Below are positions 24,394-35,771 of a stretch of DNA of 64,000 nucleotides, piece by piece. Source of the DNA: Madurella fahalii (lineage: Eukaryota > Ascomycota > Sordariomycetes > Sordariales). The stretch's first letter is position 1; each line of letters opens with the position of its first letter. Under the pieces are notes generated by a model, which saw only the letters and a list, made by a program, of their open reading frames with translations, searched no databases and had not been told where the DNA came from. Position numbers and translations under genes: made by a program. Location: NCBI GenBank assembly GCA_029876055.1, contig CM056878.1, forward strand, positions 186,001 to 250,000, read 5' to 3'.

Positions 24394-25371
24394 TCATTCA
24401 TCGCCCTCACCCCCTTCGTCTGAAACGGTGATGAAATACATTTGCTCCTCTTTGCCACCGTCCAAGGTCCTAATCAAGCTGGTAACGTCGAATTCGGACC
24501 CATCCAACCCTTCACCGGCGACTTCGGGCCTTGGGTCGAAAGTGGGCTGGTTGGCATCGGCAGAGAAGATAGCCTTCTTTCCCAGGAACGACTCCTTGCC
24601 GAGAACAGTCTCTATGGTCCATCGTTCCTGTGGCCCATTGTTGGTGATCTTAGCCAGCCTGACGGCCCAGATGAAGTCGGTAGTGTGGGTTGCTGTAACC
24701 GTCGTGGAATCGTTGGCATCGACGCTCAATTCAGGACCAGCTTCTGCTAGGGCCGGCACTTGGCTGGTTACTGGGATCAGCATACACTCGGAGAAGGGAA
24801 GTCAGTAGTAATCTTACAGCCCAACACCGCCTTGTAGAGCAATCCCGCTGCTTTCGCTCGAGGTAATCTTTGCACCTGCGCGGGCGATGGCAATGCCCGA
24901 GATCAGGTACATTTTCCACCGGCCAAATTTCGAGGTCCTTTTTATGTAGTCTTTCACCTCCGCTGTGTCAATACTGTCATTGATCCAAGCTGTTGTTGGA
25001 TTCATGATGTACAGTTCAAGGCGGGAGAATTGGTAGTGGTTCGTTGCTCGTTTGCTGAAGAGGGCTCCGACCGAGGCCGTGGCATTTACCCCGGGAATGC
25101 CCTCGGCGACAGGGAGGCTGACTTGTCCCAATAAGCCGACATCGCGCCCAGTGTTCTGGTTAAAGGTGAAGTCGATTGTGTCGGACCGCCACACCTTCAT
25201 TTTCGGCATGAAATCTACGAATTCCTCCATGTTGATGACTTGATCGAGTTGTCGAAGTGAAGGAATAAGATGCCCGAGACATAAGGGCCCGTCCGGTTTG
25301 CCCTTTCGTAGGCTCTCATCAGGCGGAGGCGGATAGTGCGTCTGCTTCAGAACAAACCAGCACTTGTCCAT
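24394..25371 (-). CDS. Gasdermin-like protein, RCD-1/HET-Q1 family
   Basis: Two exons on the minus strand, 25371-24818 and 24763-24394, are joined by a 54-nt intron (GTAAGA...ACCAG, branch CTGAC) to give 307 residues. There is no signal peptide or hydrophobic transmembrane helix. The N-terminus WFVLKQTHYPPPP, the CLGHLIP segment, MYLISGIAIARAGAKI, the Gly-rich GGVGL turn at the splice site and TDFIWAVRLAKI are the pattern I recognise from fungal gasdermin-like proteins (Neurospora RCD-1, Podospora HET-Q1). Those proteins control heterokaryon incompatibility by membrane permeabilisation, in the HET-Q1 case after proteolysis removes a short C-terminal piece. Here about 70 residues follow the conserved core, ending in an acidic tail, and could be the inhibitory C-terminus. 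The neighbouring S8 protease gene supports the call. The cleavage site cannot be read from sequence alone. Confidence 0.87.
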
Positions 25372-26749
25372 GGTGAGCTAATTAGCATCTAAGCCACCAT
25401 TCCCAGGCAGCGGACGAAGTTCTGCTTGGATGTAGGGGAGTTCAGATTACTCGGATGCGTCCCTAATTGTGATTAGGAACCAAGGGGCCTCCGTGCCTTT
25501 CTACCTGACTTGAATGCAGAGAAAGATCATAATTCGGCGAAATGAGCGGCCGGATCCAACGAGGCAGGTTGGCTGCAGCGAGACCGCCCAGACTGTCGAA
25601 TTATTGGCCGCAGTGCTGCCTGATACATCAGCAGTGTGCCGGGCGGTTATTCAAAGCAAACGCTTGGCCAGATCATTGCCCGACCGGACCCTGCAGCGAC
25701 CCGTATTCATGCCTGTCGTGTCGTGCCACGAATGTTGCCCTCTCCAGCTTCTACTTGCAGTCATATCAACAGCTACACGCATTTTCCTCAGCCGCACCTG
25801 GCCGACGGATACATTTATTGGGTAAATTGGGTTCAAAAGACTGTTGTTGTTGGGATGCAGTACATTTCACCTTACCCGCATAATATCACTCGTTCTCTCC
25901 CTTTGCCAACGGCATCAACCGTAGAAACAGCATTAAGGACTAACCTAAAGTTGGGCGATGTAAAGTAGCCGCAAATTGATTTAGCGTAATTCATGGCTAA
26001 GGAACGATCTATGATTATACTGACGATTCGGTTCATTGCCGCCCATGATTGTTGTACGGAGAATATAGCGTTATACAACACTGTTATCGCCTAAGGTGCT
26101 GGAGGCCTAGGCTGCCGCTGGGGCGATATTGTGCTCAGTATACTTGTATCAGTTGTAGCACCGCGAATTCGCTGCGTGAATCGTAGATTTCCATGTACTT
26201 CGTCCTTAATTACCTCGGGGTTCGTCGCGCCCTAGCTACTAATTAAGATATAGAACGGAAAATGAATAGAGTGTTCTAGCTTTCGTTCCAACTGGGAATA
26301 ATTACTAGTTGACCAGGTGACGGAGGGTATATCAGGGGCTAGGTGATCATTAAGAGGCGGGCCTACCGTTTGTTTTATGTGCCAGACGTGGACAGCAAGA
26401 AGGATGTGCTTGGCAATACATCAGACTCGAGCAAACGTAGAACCCAATACTAAGACGCCAAGTTTAGCCCCCGAGCTGTGAGTCCCTGAATCCCCGAGCC
26501 CCTAATTTATCCCTGATTTGCAGTAAGTAGCGAGTGCGAAGACAATTCGGCAGCTTTTATCGCCTTTGTCCCCGTCCGAAGGTTGTAGTCTTACTAGTCT
26601 ATCTTGCATTAGTTTTTGGCCCACGTGCCTTTAGTCGTCTTCCTAGCTGCTATGCGTCTGCATTCGTACAGCTCTCACGTCATGGATTCGTTTAATCGTG
26701 GATCAGATATAACTCGTTCATACCAGCTGTGCCTGTTCTCCTCGACAAT
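25372..26749. other. TA-rich intergenic region
   Basis: No gene is seen. The part from about 25.9 to 26.7 kb is noticeably richer in TA steps (TACTAGT, TTAATTA, TATA) than its surroundings and lacks sustained ORFs. It might be a decayed repeat, but no terminal repeats or transposase fragments were recognised. Confidence 0.5.
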
Positions 26750-28003
26750 TCACGTGGCACTGGGAGGACCGGGACTCCTGCCTACGATGAAGCGGTAACT
26801 CGTAATCAACCTCAAGTCCTTGCTCCGGAACTCGCGCTTGACGCCCTCAATCAACAACTGCACCTGCGATTTTGAGAAGGACCATACGCGGGTGAAGAGA
26901 GCAGGCGTATGCGAGGCGACCGACATCTGCATGTGCAGCTGCTCAAAGCGGCCAAGCTCCTTCAGGAGGGGATCCTTGGCCCATGGCCCAATAGGGATCT
27001 ATAGAGAGCGTTCAGCATGGGAATATTCGAAGACAAAGTCAGAAACTCACCCTCCGAACCTCTTCCCGCACATCATCGAAACCTGCATCAATCATCCATT
27101 GTTTGTGCTGGGCCGCCACGTTGATCTGCTTGCCAAACATCTTGCTTGCGTTGTCGAGCTTCGTGACCCACTCCTTTGTCCATACGGCCCTGTCGAAGCT
27201 ATCATCATCGCTAAAGATCCACGCATCGTACTCCTGCAACTCGCACCAGCCGCCGGGCTTCAAATTCTGGCGCACCTGGCGATAAAACCTCGGCCAGTCG
27301 GCCACGGTGCCCGACAGCGCCCGGCCGTGGATGTAATCGAATTTCTCGTCGTCACGGTAGGTCCACTCGTCCTCGTAGTCGTCGACGTGGAAGCGGCAGT
27401 TTGGCGGGACCCAGTCGGGCTGGATGGGGGAGAGGTCGACACCGAACACGGACGCGCGCGGGAACTCGTCGGCCATGTCTATGGCCCAGATGCCGGTGCC
27501 GCAGCCTAGGTCGAGGATCCGGAACTCACCATTCCCCGGAGAGCGTTCATTGTCAGGTTCAGAGATGGAAAGCGGCGCCGTGAACAGAGCTCCTTGCTGC
27601 AGGAGCCGCCAGATGTGGTGCTGCAGGTCGAGACGCTCCTGTTCGGCTTCGTCGTTGGGGAGGACATACTGGCCTGAGCGGTAGGCATGGTATCGCCGGC
27701 CATTTTCGTAGACGTAGTCTGTTATGGAAGACGTTATTGACCCGGTTCGGCTTGACCCGCCTAGCGAGACGTAGGCTGAGTCGGTGTCAGAGGCAGTGTC
27801 GCTGTTGTTGTTGAGGTCATCCTGTGGTGGAATTGAGTCAGCCCCTCCCGTACATCCTGCTAGTACCAAGTATATTAAGGACTGGTATTTCTAAAAGTGC
27901 ATACATCAATCTGGAGCGGAGCGTGTGTTTCTTCTCTCTGCCTGGCCCCTTGGCTCGGGACCGTTCTGTCGGGAGCTTGTACGTCGGTTGGGTTTGACGA
28001 CAT
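26750..28003 (-). CDS. LaeA-like SAM-dependent methyltransferase
   Basis: Three exons on the minus strand, 28003-27905, 27821-27051 and 26998-26750, give 372 residues with all phases 0. The first exon starts MSSNPTDVQAPDR; the start was chosen because it splices in phase (GTATGC...CCACAG, CTGAC branch) onto DDLNNNSDTASDTDSAY. The SAM-binding motif I is RILDLGCGTGIWAIDMADEF at about residue 115, followed by VFGVDLSPIQPDWVPPNC and YIHGRALSGTVADWPRFYRQ. The last exon restores RIPIGPWAKDPLLKELG, typical of fungal LaeA-like/TAM-domain enzymes. Some relatives regulate secondary metabolism, but most are uncharacterised and the substrate here is unknown. It is divergent from the NmrA-like gene, with 454 nt between their starts. 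Confidence 0.9.
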
Positions 28004-28457
28004 AGTCTTTTGCCTTCACAAGCCCCTTTCGACCACAGATGCTAAAGTTTGACATATTCTTGACCCGGAAGTGGGATGGACCCAGTTGATATGGACCTCC
28101 ACCGGAGCAGACAAACCCACCCCTCTGGGTCCCCGTAGATCCACATACCAACGCTAATCCGGAAACATCATTATGCTCCGATACATTGTGTCATCGTCCA
28201 ACACACTATCTCGGATTCGGGCAAGTCATTTGTTCGGCGCCCCAGAATACCTGGGACGGGCTTGCGACTCATAACTGATCCTGGTGTTGCACAAAGCGGG
28301 GCTCCGTGGGCCAGGGAATAATAACCTCGCGAGGCGGCGCTGATGTGAAACCATGGAGACACTGCTGCTTAAGACGTGTATGCTGTGACCCAGGAGCCAG
28401 AATTAAATTAGACACCCTCTTCATCTAGCAGCAGGAGACGGATACAGCAGCAAACCG
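28004..28457. other. Shared divergent promoter, methyltransferase and NmrA-like genes
   Basis: The 454 nt between two divergent start codons must hold both promoters. No clear TATA box was found. Confidence 0.6.
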
Positions 28458-29626
28458 ATGGCATCATCGGCTGGCAATAGCAGCGACAAGAAGCTGGTCG
28501 TGGTAGTCGGAGCCACGGGTAACCAAGGCGGGTCCGTTGCCCGGCGCTTCCTCCGGGATCCTCGGTATGCCGTGCGTGGATTGACTCGCAATCCTGCCTC
28601 GCCGGCGGCGCAAGAACTCGCGGCGCTTGGGGCCGAAATAGTGGCCGCCGACCTCGAAGATGTCAAATCGCTCGAGGCGGCCTTCGCGGGCGCCAATATC
28701 ATCTTCAGCGTGACGAATTACTGGGAGCCCTTCTTTCGGCCCGATTACCGGGCCAAGGCCCAGGAGCTCGGCATGACATGCCGCCGCTACGCATACGACG
28801 TCGAGTACCGCCAGGGCAAGAACATCGCCGACGCGGCCGCCACTGTCGTGGACACGCTCGACAACAACGGGTTCCTAGCATCGACACTGAGCCACGCGGG
28901 TAAATGCAGCAATGGCAAGATCCAAGACCTCTACCACTTTGACGCTAAGGCCGACATCTTTCCGGACTATGTTGCCGCTACATATCCCGCGTTGGCGGCC
29001 AAGATGTCGTGCATCCAAACGGGTTTCTTCACGTCGAGTCACGCCATCTTGCCGAACTCGTACTTCAAGAAGGTCAGATACTATTCTGCATCTAGCAACT
29101 GGAAGGGGGAAGAGAAGAAAGAAACCCAACTAACCACCTCGACAGCTCCCCGACGGCACATTCCAGATGCGCTTCCCCACGGCGCCGGACAAGTTGCTCC
29201 CCCACCTGGATGTCAAAGCCGACACGGGCAACTTTGTCTACGCCGTGCGCCAGATGCCGCCCGGCAAACACTACATGGCCGGCGAGTACCTCAGTTGGAC
29301 CGATTTTATGAAGACGTGGGCCAAGGTGACGGGTGCCACCATCAGCTACCAGGAGGTAGGCGTGGAGGACATGGTGGCTGATACCCCCGACAAGGATTGC
29401 GGTCTCGAGGTAGCTCTGATGTACAAATACACCTCGGACCCAGGCTACGATGGTGGGATGGATGTATTGAAAGCCGAAGACTTGCGCAAGGTGAGTTTGT
29501 GCTTTGAAGAAGAATTCTGGGAATACCACGGTTGCTGATCGTCCCTAGGCTGGCATCGACTGTCCTATGCTGACCGTTGAGGAGTCTCTAGCGAGACAGG
29601 ACTGGTCTGCAGTGTTGAGCAAGTAA
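28458..29626 (+). CDS. NmrA-like NAD(P)-binding protein
   Basis: Three exons, 28458-29072, 29146-29490 and 29549-29626, all in phase 0, give 345 residues. The N-terminal Rossmann motif VVVVGATGNQGGSVARRFL fits the NmrA-like family of atypical short-chain dehydrogenases. These bind NAD(P) and often act as redox sensors or regulators rather than enzymes; Aspergillus NmrA itself is a nitrogen-repression regulator. Other family-like segments are FSVTNYWEPFF, DKLLPHLDVKADTG and FMKTWAKVTGATISYQEV. The short last exon ends TVEESLARQDWSAVLSK, a usual NmrA-like C-terminus. There is no signal peptide. Function in this locus is unknown. Confidence 0.9.
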
Positions 29627-30831
29627 ATAAATGTTGGCAATGTGATTGCAAGCCCGAAGTTTGAGGGAATGGAGAATGACAAACTATGGAAAGACACGGA
29701 ATGCTAGCAACGGTTCTCTTAATCGCTCCCTCATCCCGATCGAAGAAATACATTTTGAACTCATTTTGAACTCGAAATAGAAGGTATACTATGGGAACTA
29801 GGATCTGGAGACCGTTTATGAAGCCCACGTCGACGATGTTGAGACTTTTAGCGGTGAGCAAGAAGGGATTAGGGGGTGCATGCGCGTGATGGGGGAAAAC
29901 CTTGGATGAGAGGCGCTGGTCCGGTTTGTGTAACCACAACCTTGACCAATAGGGACATGTGTGTGCTCGTCTCATTCGGCGGTTGGAGTTGAGTGCCTGC
30001 ACATGGACGGCGAGGCCAGGCAAACCCCAAGGGTTGATAACGCCGCAAATGTTTATGGCAACGACAGCTCTTTCACGAAGACTCGCACTCTCTCGGAATT
30101 TACGTCTTTTGCGAGGAGTTCGCCCAATCAGCTTTGATAGTAAATTCACTGCCCCAGTGCGCTTGGTTACACTCGGGGGCGGGGTTTTGTTGTCGTCCGG
30201 ATGATGCCAAAGTCCGACCGAGGATCTGAGTTCTGAAGGGAACAGGAAGATGCCAGATTGACTAGCATTCTGGATAGTCCACTCAGGTACTGTACTGTAC
30301 CTAGACCCACTCTGCCGTTACACTTCCTACTGGCGCGGGCCTTGATTCCCATTCCCCGAACATCGCCGCACCTAGCAGACTTACACCGATTCGGCGTTGT
30401 AGACCCCCGCCCTTATCGCGTACAGATGCCATATATGTCCGGTACGGCAGTCATGCATGTTTCAAGTTCGGGGTAGCGGATATTACCGCAGAGCAACGTT
30501 CCGGTGCAACGCGGACACGGGGTTCGGGTGGCCCTACAAACCCGCCTGGACCAGTCACCGTGTCGGCAAAAATAAACCTGCTCTTTGCCTCGTAGCCGCC
30601 CAGCGCGGGACGGAGTCCGCGTGTGTGAGTGTCATGGGTTATAAAGGGGCCCATTGTTCGCTGCTCAGTGTTCCTCGGCCCAGTCCCAGGTCTTGGAAAC
30701 GGACAAACTCCCACGTCTAAGCCAAGAGATCCCGGTATTGCCTGAGTCACCGGCACATAGTCCTGGCCAACGTACTTCCATCCTTATCCGTCAATAGTCG
30801 CCCTTCTCCCATCAATCCGCAAGCTTTCAAT
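29627..30831. other. Intergenic spacer upstream of the P450 gene
   Basis: ORFs on both strands are short and without motifs. It includes a GTACTGTACTGTACC direct repeat near 30286-30300 and the P450 promoter. Confidence 0.55.
30640..30647 (+). promoter_or_regulatory. Putative TATA box of the P450 gene
   Basis: TATAAAGG lies 185 nt before the P450 start codon in a GC-rich surrounding. The placement is plausible for a fungal core promoter; no transcription start is known. Confidence 0.4.
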
Positions 30832-32697
30832 ATGCAACCCGACTACGTCCTCCATGGATCTCTGTTGAGAGCCCGCCCGTGGATTCTCATCTACGCCTTC
30901 TTGGGCACCGTACGCCAATCCCGTTTCACTCTTTTCCCCTTTTTATATACATCCTAACCCGTCGCCTAGCTCATTGTCTACACCCTCGCCAAAGCAATCT
31001 ACAACCTCTACTTCCACCCACTGCGATCCTTCCCAGGGCCTTTCCTCAGCCGCGCCTCCCGTCTCCCCCACGCCATCCGGGTCACTTCGGGCCGCGGACC
31101 CATGGCTGTGCACAAGCTCCACGAAAAGTACGGGCCCGTCGTCCGGATCGCGCCCAACCACCTATCCTATACCGATCTGCGGGCCTGGAAGGACATCTAC
31201 GGCCACCGGTCCGGCCCGCAGCACGCAAACATCCCCGAGAACCCCAAGAGCCGCATCCACTACCGACCCGGGGACGTTATGGACAGTCCCCCGAACATCC
31301 TCACCGCCGATCGGGAGGAGCACTCGCGCCTGCGGAGGGCCATCGCGCACGGCTTCAGCGACCGTGCCATGCGCGAGCAGGAGCCGCGGATCCAGCGCTA
31401 TGTGGACATCCTGGTGAAGGGGCTGCGAGAGACCGGCGAGGAAGGGAAGAAGCCGCTGGACCTGGTCAAGTGGTACAACTGGACGACATTTGACATCATC
31501 GGGGACCTGACATTCGCCGAGTCCTTTGGCTGCTTGGAGGAGCAACGGACGCACCCGTTTGTGGAGATGATCACGGGGCTTGTGGCGCAGGGGGCGTGGC
31601 TGTCCGCGATGAGGTATCTGCGTCTAAGGTGGGTCATTCGGCTGGTGGTAATGGGAATTGGGAAGGATCCCTTCAAGGAGTTGAGGAGGGGGATGATGGA
31701 GAAGTTGGAGCGTCGGTTGGGTATCGAGAAGGAGAGGCACGACTTGTTTGAGGGCCTGATGAAGCGAAGGGAGGAGTGGGTGAGTTGCGGATGCCCATCA
31801 AGGACACAGTTTCCCAGTATTGATGATCAGTGCTGACGGATGATCATGAGGCGTAGAACCTCGACATGCAACGGCTAGAGTCCAATGCAGCGCTGATCGT
31901 CGTCGCTGGCTCCGAGACGACGGCCAGCCTTTTGTCTGGTGTCACATACCTCCTCCTCGAAAACCCTGAAGCTATGGAGAAGCTGAAGCACGAGGTGCGG
32001 TCAGCCTTTAAGAGCGCCGACGAGATTACCATCGCATCAGTCAGCCGCTTGCCATACACGCTGGCGTGCCTTAACGAGGGCCTCCGACGCTGGCCACCCG
32101 CAGCCGGCAACTTAGCCCGTGAAGTACACGAGGGAGGAGAGTATATTTCGGGCCAGTTTCTTCCCAAGCAGGTATTGTACCAGATGCCATCTGTTGTCCC
32201 TCGGTTGTGGAGTCCCAGTACTAACTGGCGTGGGAAGACGATAGTTGAGGTGCAGCCGTATTCCATGCATCACAGCAGCGAACATTGGCACGACCCTTAC
32301 ACCTTCTTGCCTGAGCGTTTCCTGCACAAGTCTGAGGGTAAATTCGGGGGAGCTGAGGAAACCGAGAAGAACCACTATGGTGACAACCTTGAAGCCCTCC
32401 AACCATTCAGCGTCGGCCCCAGAAACTGCATTGGAAAGAAGTGAGTTCTCCACTTGTTCTACTGCGTACTTCATCCCCTTTACGCATCAAGGCCCCGCAC
32501 TAGTATAGAACCACTGCTAATGCGCTCACGTAAACAGCCTCGCCTATGCTGAAATGCGTCTCATCCTTGCCCGTATCATTTACGAGTTCGACTTACGCGC
32601 TTCTGGGGATATTAAAGCCTGGTACAAGCGAGCAAAAGTATATACCGTCTGGGAAAAGGCGCCGTTCTACGTATACCTTACACCTGTCAAACGGTAA
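30832..32697 (+). CDS. Cytochrome P450 monooxygenase
   Basis: Five exons, 30832-30909, 30970-31779, 31857-32171, 32238-32440 and 32538-32697, give 521 residues with all phases matching. The N-terminus contains a membrane anchor (WILIYAFLGTLIVYTLAKAI is formed across the first junction), so it is an ER-bound class II enzyme. The proline-rich hinge HPLRSFPGPF follows. The oxygen-binding I-helix is VVAGSETTAS, the K-helix is NEGLRRWPP and the haem-binding loop is FSVGPRNCIGKN, with Cys465 as thiolate ligand and the loop completed by the last junction. Intron 3 (32172-32237, 66 nt) is free of in-frame stops. The overall look is of the CYP65-like group that includes trichothecene-type hydroxylases, but the substrate cannot be inferred. 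Confidence 0.94.
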
Positions 32698-32884
32698 TCG
32701 TCGTACCAGGTAGAACGGAGCCCTTGCTCAGCGTTGGGAGTGGGAGGCATAGAAATCTTATGCAGAGCCGTATGAATGAATGGTAGTTGGGCGACGGAAT
32801 GAGATTCAACTAAACACTAGGGGTGCGATGACATGAGTTGGGTGGCATCATGAAGAGTGCAGGGCACTTGGGAATTGTACACTT

Positions 32885-33824
32885 TCAACTTTTTCCCCTT
32901 TTCTCGAGCTCGTTGATCTTGGCCTCTGCCCGCATATACCCGGGTTCTTCCTGCAAACGTTGTAGATAAGCCCACAACTTAGGGTATTTATCCGCAAGCT
33001 TCGGCTCTCCTTTGCCCGCACTAAGACTACCGGCCCTGTGTTTTGCTATGAGTAAAGGGAAGCTCATGAGAATATCGGCTGCCGTCAAGTGAGCACCGCA
33101 CAGATAGGACCCGTTGTTGGGAGATGTCTCGAGTTGGGATTCCAGAAACACTAGGTGTCTGGACAGGTTGGGCACGAGAAAGGCGGCAATGATTTTGTCG
33201 GCGACGCCTGAGGTGATGGGTCGGATAATAAATGGGATTTTCGGGCTCTTCAGGACTGCAAGATCGCGGTCAATATCTTGGTTCTGGAACTGGTATACTC
33301 CAGGTCCGGACATACTCGATAGAATGAGTTCCACTAGCATTGGGGGCATCAAGCTGCCCTCGGCATAGTGCAAAAAGTACTGGTAGCGCATCCACTCCTC
33401 CGTCTCTCCGCCAACTTTACCCTCTTGCCCTTCACGATACCGTTTCGGGAGGAGAGGTCTGTCCCGTGCAAAGTGCTCACACAGATACTGGGCGATGAAA
33501 CCGCTCTCGGTGAGGATGAGCTGTGTTTCTTTTGACGGCGTGGTGGTTGAGTCGGACAAGATGAGTCTGAGAATCGGTGATTTTCCGAGCGGGTGAATCT
33601 TTTGGAGTTCTGGAGGGGCGAACATGTCCCGGCCGCGTCGGAAAACTTCGACTTCGTACTCGAGCCCCAGTTCCTCTAGCAGCCAGACGAAGCGCTGGGC
33701 GCGCGATTCATTGAGCCTGGGGCTATCAGCAGAAACTGTCTAGTTACGACCTAGTTGTGAAGCCGACTACTCACCAGTAGAGTTTGATTTTGGGCTGAGG
33801 CACAGGATCTCTAGATGAGGCCAT
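32885..33824 (-). CDS. Glutathione S-transferase-like protein
   Basis: Two exons on the minus strand, 33824-33775 and 33716-32885, give 293 residues. The intron (GTGAGT...CCCCAG, 58 nt) restores LYWLNESRAQRFVWLLEELG, the first helix of the thioredoxin-like GST N-domain. Next come the cis-Pro segment KIHPLGKSPIL and the ESGFIAQYLCEHF helix. The C-terminal all-helical domain includes GAHLTAADILMSFPLL, the usual N-capping box region. The likely role is conjugation or transport of electrophiles; the substrate is unknown. The gene is convergent with the P450 gene, 187 nt apart, a pairing that would suit detoxification. Confidence 0.92.
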
Positions 33825-34559
33825 GGCGATCCCACCAAGTTGGTGATTACTTAAGATACTAATTTCCGATGGTGTTGGCAGAATGTATACTCGGTGTACG
33901 CAGAGACACGTACTTTTGAGGAAAACATGGATAAATTGAGTATTTTACGCATGTTCAATTGTTCCGGACGTACGGGCATTTATAGCATCTGATCGGGGGC
34001 ACATTAGTCACTCGCTGAAGTGTTGGCAGTGGCTTCAGGCGTCAACGAGAAAGCGATCGCTGTCTGGACACTCTGGGATTCGGCCGTCATGACGCGGAAT
34101 TGATCACTAATACAAAGGCGTCACGGTAGGTCACGACAAGCCCCACCGCATTGTGGCTCCGGACTTTTTTGGAAGAACTGTGTGTGTATTCCGTATTTGG
34201 CGTGCGGGCCGGATATTAGCTTGCGGAGTCTGGGAGAGACCGGGGGACCTGAGTCGACGTCTATCGGGATTCGAGACGCCGCGAACCAAACTCTGCCACG
34301 GAGTTTGCATTGTTGGGTTAGCCTCCAATGGTGCCTCGACTCATGACACACAGCCAATCGCTCGCCTCCATCAGCGGCGCAGCTGACGCACGGGTCGCGA
34401 GCCCCTCAAGCCGTTCCATATTCCTCGGGTCGAAGAGAACCTCCACATCGTCTCCGCTCCCCTCCGAGACGACATCTCGCTCTCCCCGCCTCATGCCTTA
34501 ATCCAACTACATACAGGTCTGTTCCGGAAATTGGCGGCGCGCGGCGTGGTCTGACGAGC
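33825..34559. other. Divergent spacer between GST and F-box-like genes
   Basis: It contains both promoters. ORFs overlapping on both strands near 34.1-34.4 kb show no motif. Confidence 0.55.
33979..33984 (-). promoter_or_regulatory. Putative TATA box of the GST gene
   Basis: On the minus strand this reads TATAAA, 155 nt before the GST start codon. The call is based on position and motif only. Confidence 0.35.
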
Positions 34560-35771
34560 ATGCCGTTTCGCGACTCGTTCGTTGGTTGGGCGGCCCGAAT
34601 TGCCCGGAGGGGGACCGTGTCGGGGCTTCAGATGGCACCTCACCACCTCTTGGGGATCCCCGGCGAGCTGCGCAATCAGATATACGAGTGCCTCATCGTC
34701 TTCCCAGACCCGGTATCCATTTACCGAGGGCCGGATGGCGATGAATCGCCAGAGCCTTCTTCCCTGTGCTCGGTCCTCGCGCTCTTTCTCACATGTAAGC
34801 AAGTCTACTCGGAGGCCAGGTCCATATTCTACTCGCACAACAAATTCGTCCTCCCCTCCGCAACATCCAGCGCGCCACACCAGGTCCAGGCCAACTTCTT
34901 AATGCGCTGGTTCCTTGGTCCCATCGGCCCGCGCAACGCCGCATCGCTGCTGCACCTCAGGGTCCCATTCCTACTGGACCCCTCGACGGATATCCTCAGT
35001 TGCCTCCGGAACAGACCGCAGCTTGAAGAGGACAGCTGGAGCCAAACTCTCATTCCCTACCTCCAGGGGCACTGTCCACACCTCGAGACCATCGAGTTGG
35101 ACATGAGATGGAACAACCGCTGGCTATACCACCTAAGCTTCAGCCCGCACAGCCTGAGGTCCGTGTTTGGCTGGCTGGACGACGCTCTGCGGATCGCCTT
35201 CCCCTCGCTCAAGCACATTACACTCTGCATCACCGGCGGTCCTGGCCCTGAGTGGGCCTTTCATTATCCAAACATCCCTCCGCCCGGCATGTTGCCCCCT
35301 GCTGAGTGGAAGCGGCTCAGTGTCGTCCTGAGCAGGCTTGGCTGGACCATTGCGCTCGAGGGCGACGGGCAAGATAGGCCGGTGATTTCGCCTTCACATT
35401 CGAGTTGGGTCGCGCTCTGGTATCCGAAGAAGCCAGCCGATATAAAGGCGCTGCTGTATCCCACGCCTCATGTTTCTCGCACAAGGGATCCGTCACAGTG
35501 GCATCGTTATCCCTTGACGGCAGCTGCGCGATACCGCGTCGGACTTGTCACCGCTCTTCTAAGGTCCCCTAGCCAGGCTGTCAAGAATTGGAAGCTCCAT
35601 GAGGAGCGGCGGCAATGGAGGGCGTGGAGACGGGCTTTGATCGCTGATGTTGGGCCTGTCGTTAGCTACTTTGATGGAGGTGATCCCGCGCCTCACGTCA
35701 AAGTCTCAACGAGGGAGAAACTTAGGCGGGGAATTCGACGCGCCGTGGCTGACTGGCGAGTTCGCGATTGA
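34560..35771 (+). CDS. F-box/2EXR-like (DUF7730-type) protein
   Basis: A single-exon ORF of 403 codons. The segment LLGIPGELRNQIYECLIVF followed by LFLTCKQVYSEARSIFYSHN is the pattern of a large fungal family of F-box-like or 2EXR/DUF7730 proteins, in which an N-terminal helical motif is followed by variable leucine-rich sequence. The family is very expanded in Sordariomycetes. Some members may be SCF substrate adaptors, but most are uncharacterised. A downstream Met at codon 25 (34632, MAPHHLLGIPGE) is an alternative start, since the first 24 residues are not part of the motif. No signal peptide or membrane segment is seen. Confidence 0.75.
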   Translation: MPFRDSFVGWAARIARRGTVSGLQMAPHHLLGIPGELRNQIYECLIVFPDPVSIYRGPDGDESPEPSSLCSVLALFLTCKQVYSEARSIFYSHNKFVLPSATSSAPHQVQANFLMRWFLGPIGPRNAASLLHLRVPFLLDPSTDILSCLRNRPQLEEDSWSQTLIPYLQGHCPHLETIELDMRWNNRWLYHLSFSPHSLRSVFGWLDDALRIAFPSLKHITLCITGGPGPEWAFHYPNIPPPGMLPPAEWKRLSVVLSRLGWTIALEGDGQDRPVISPSHSSWVALWYPKKPADIKALLYPTPHVSRTRDPSQWHRYPLTAAARYRVGLVTALLRSPSQAVKNWKLHEERRQWRAWRRALIADVGPVVSYFDGGDPAPHVKVSTREKLRRGIRRAVADWRVRD

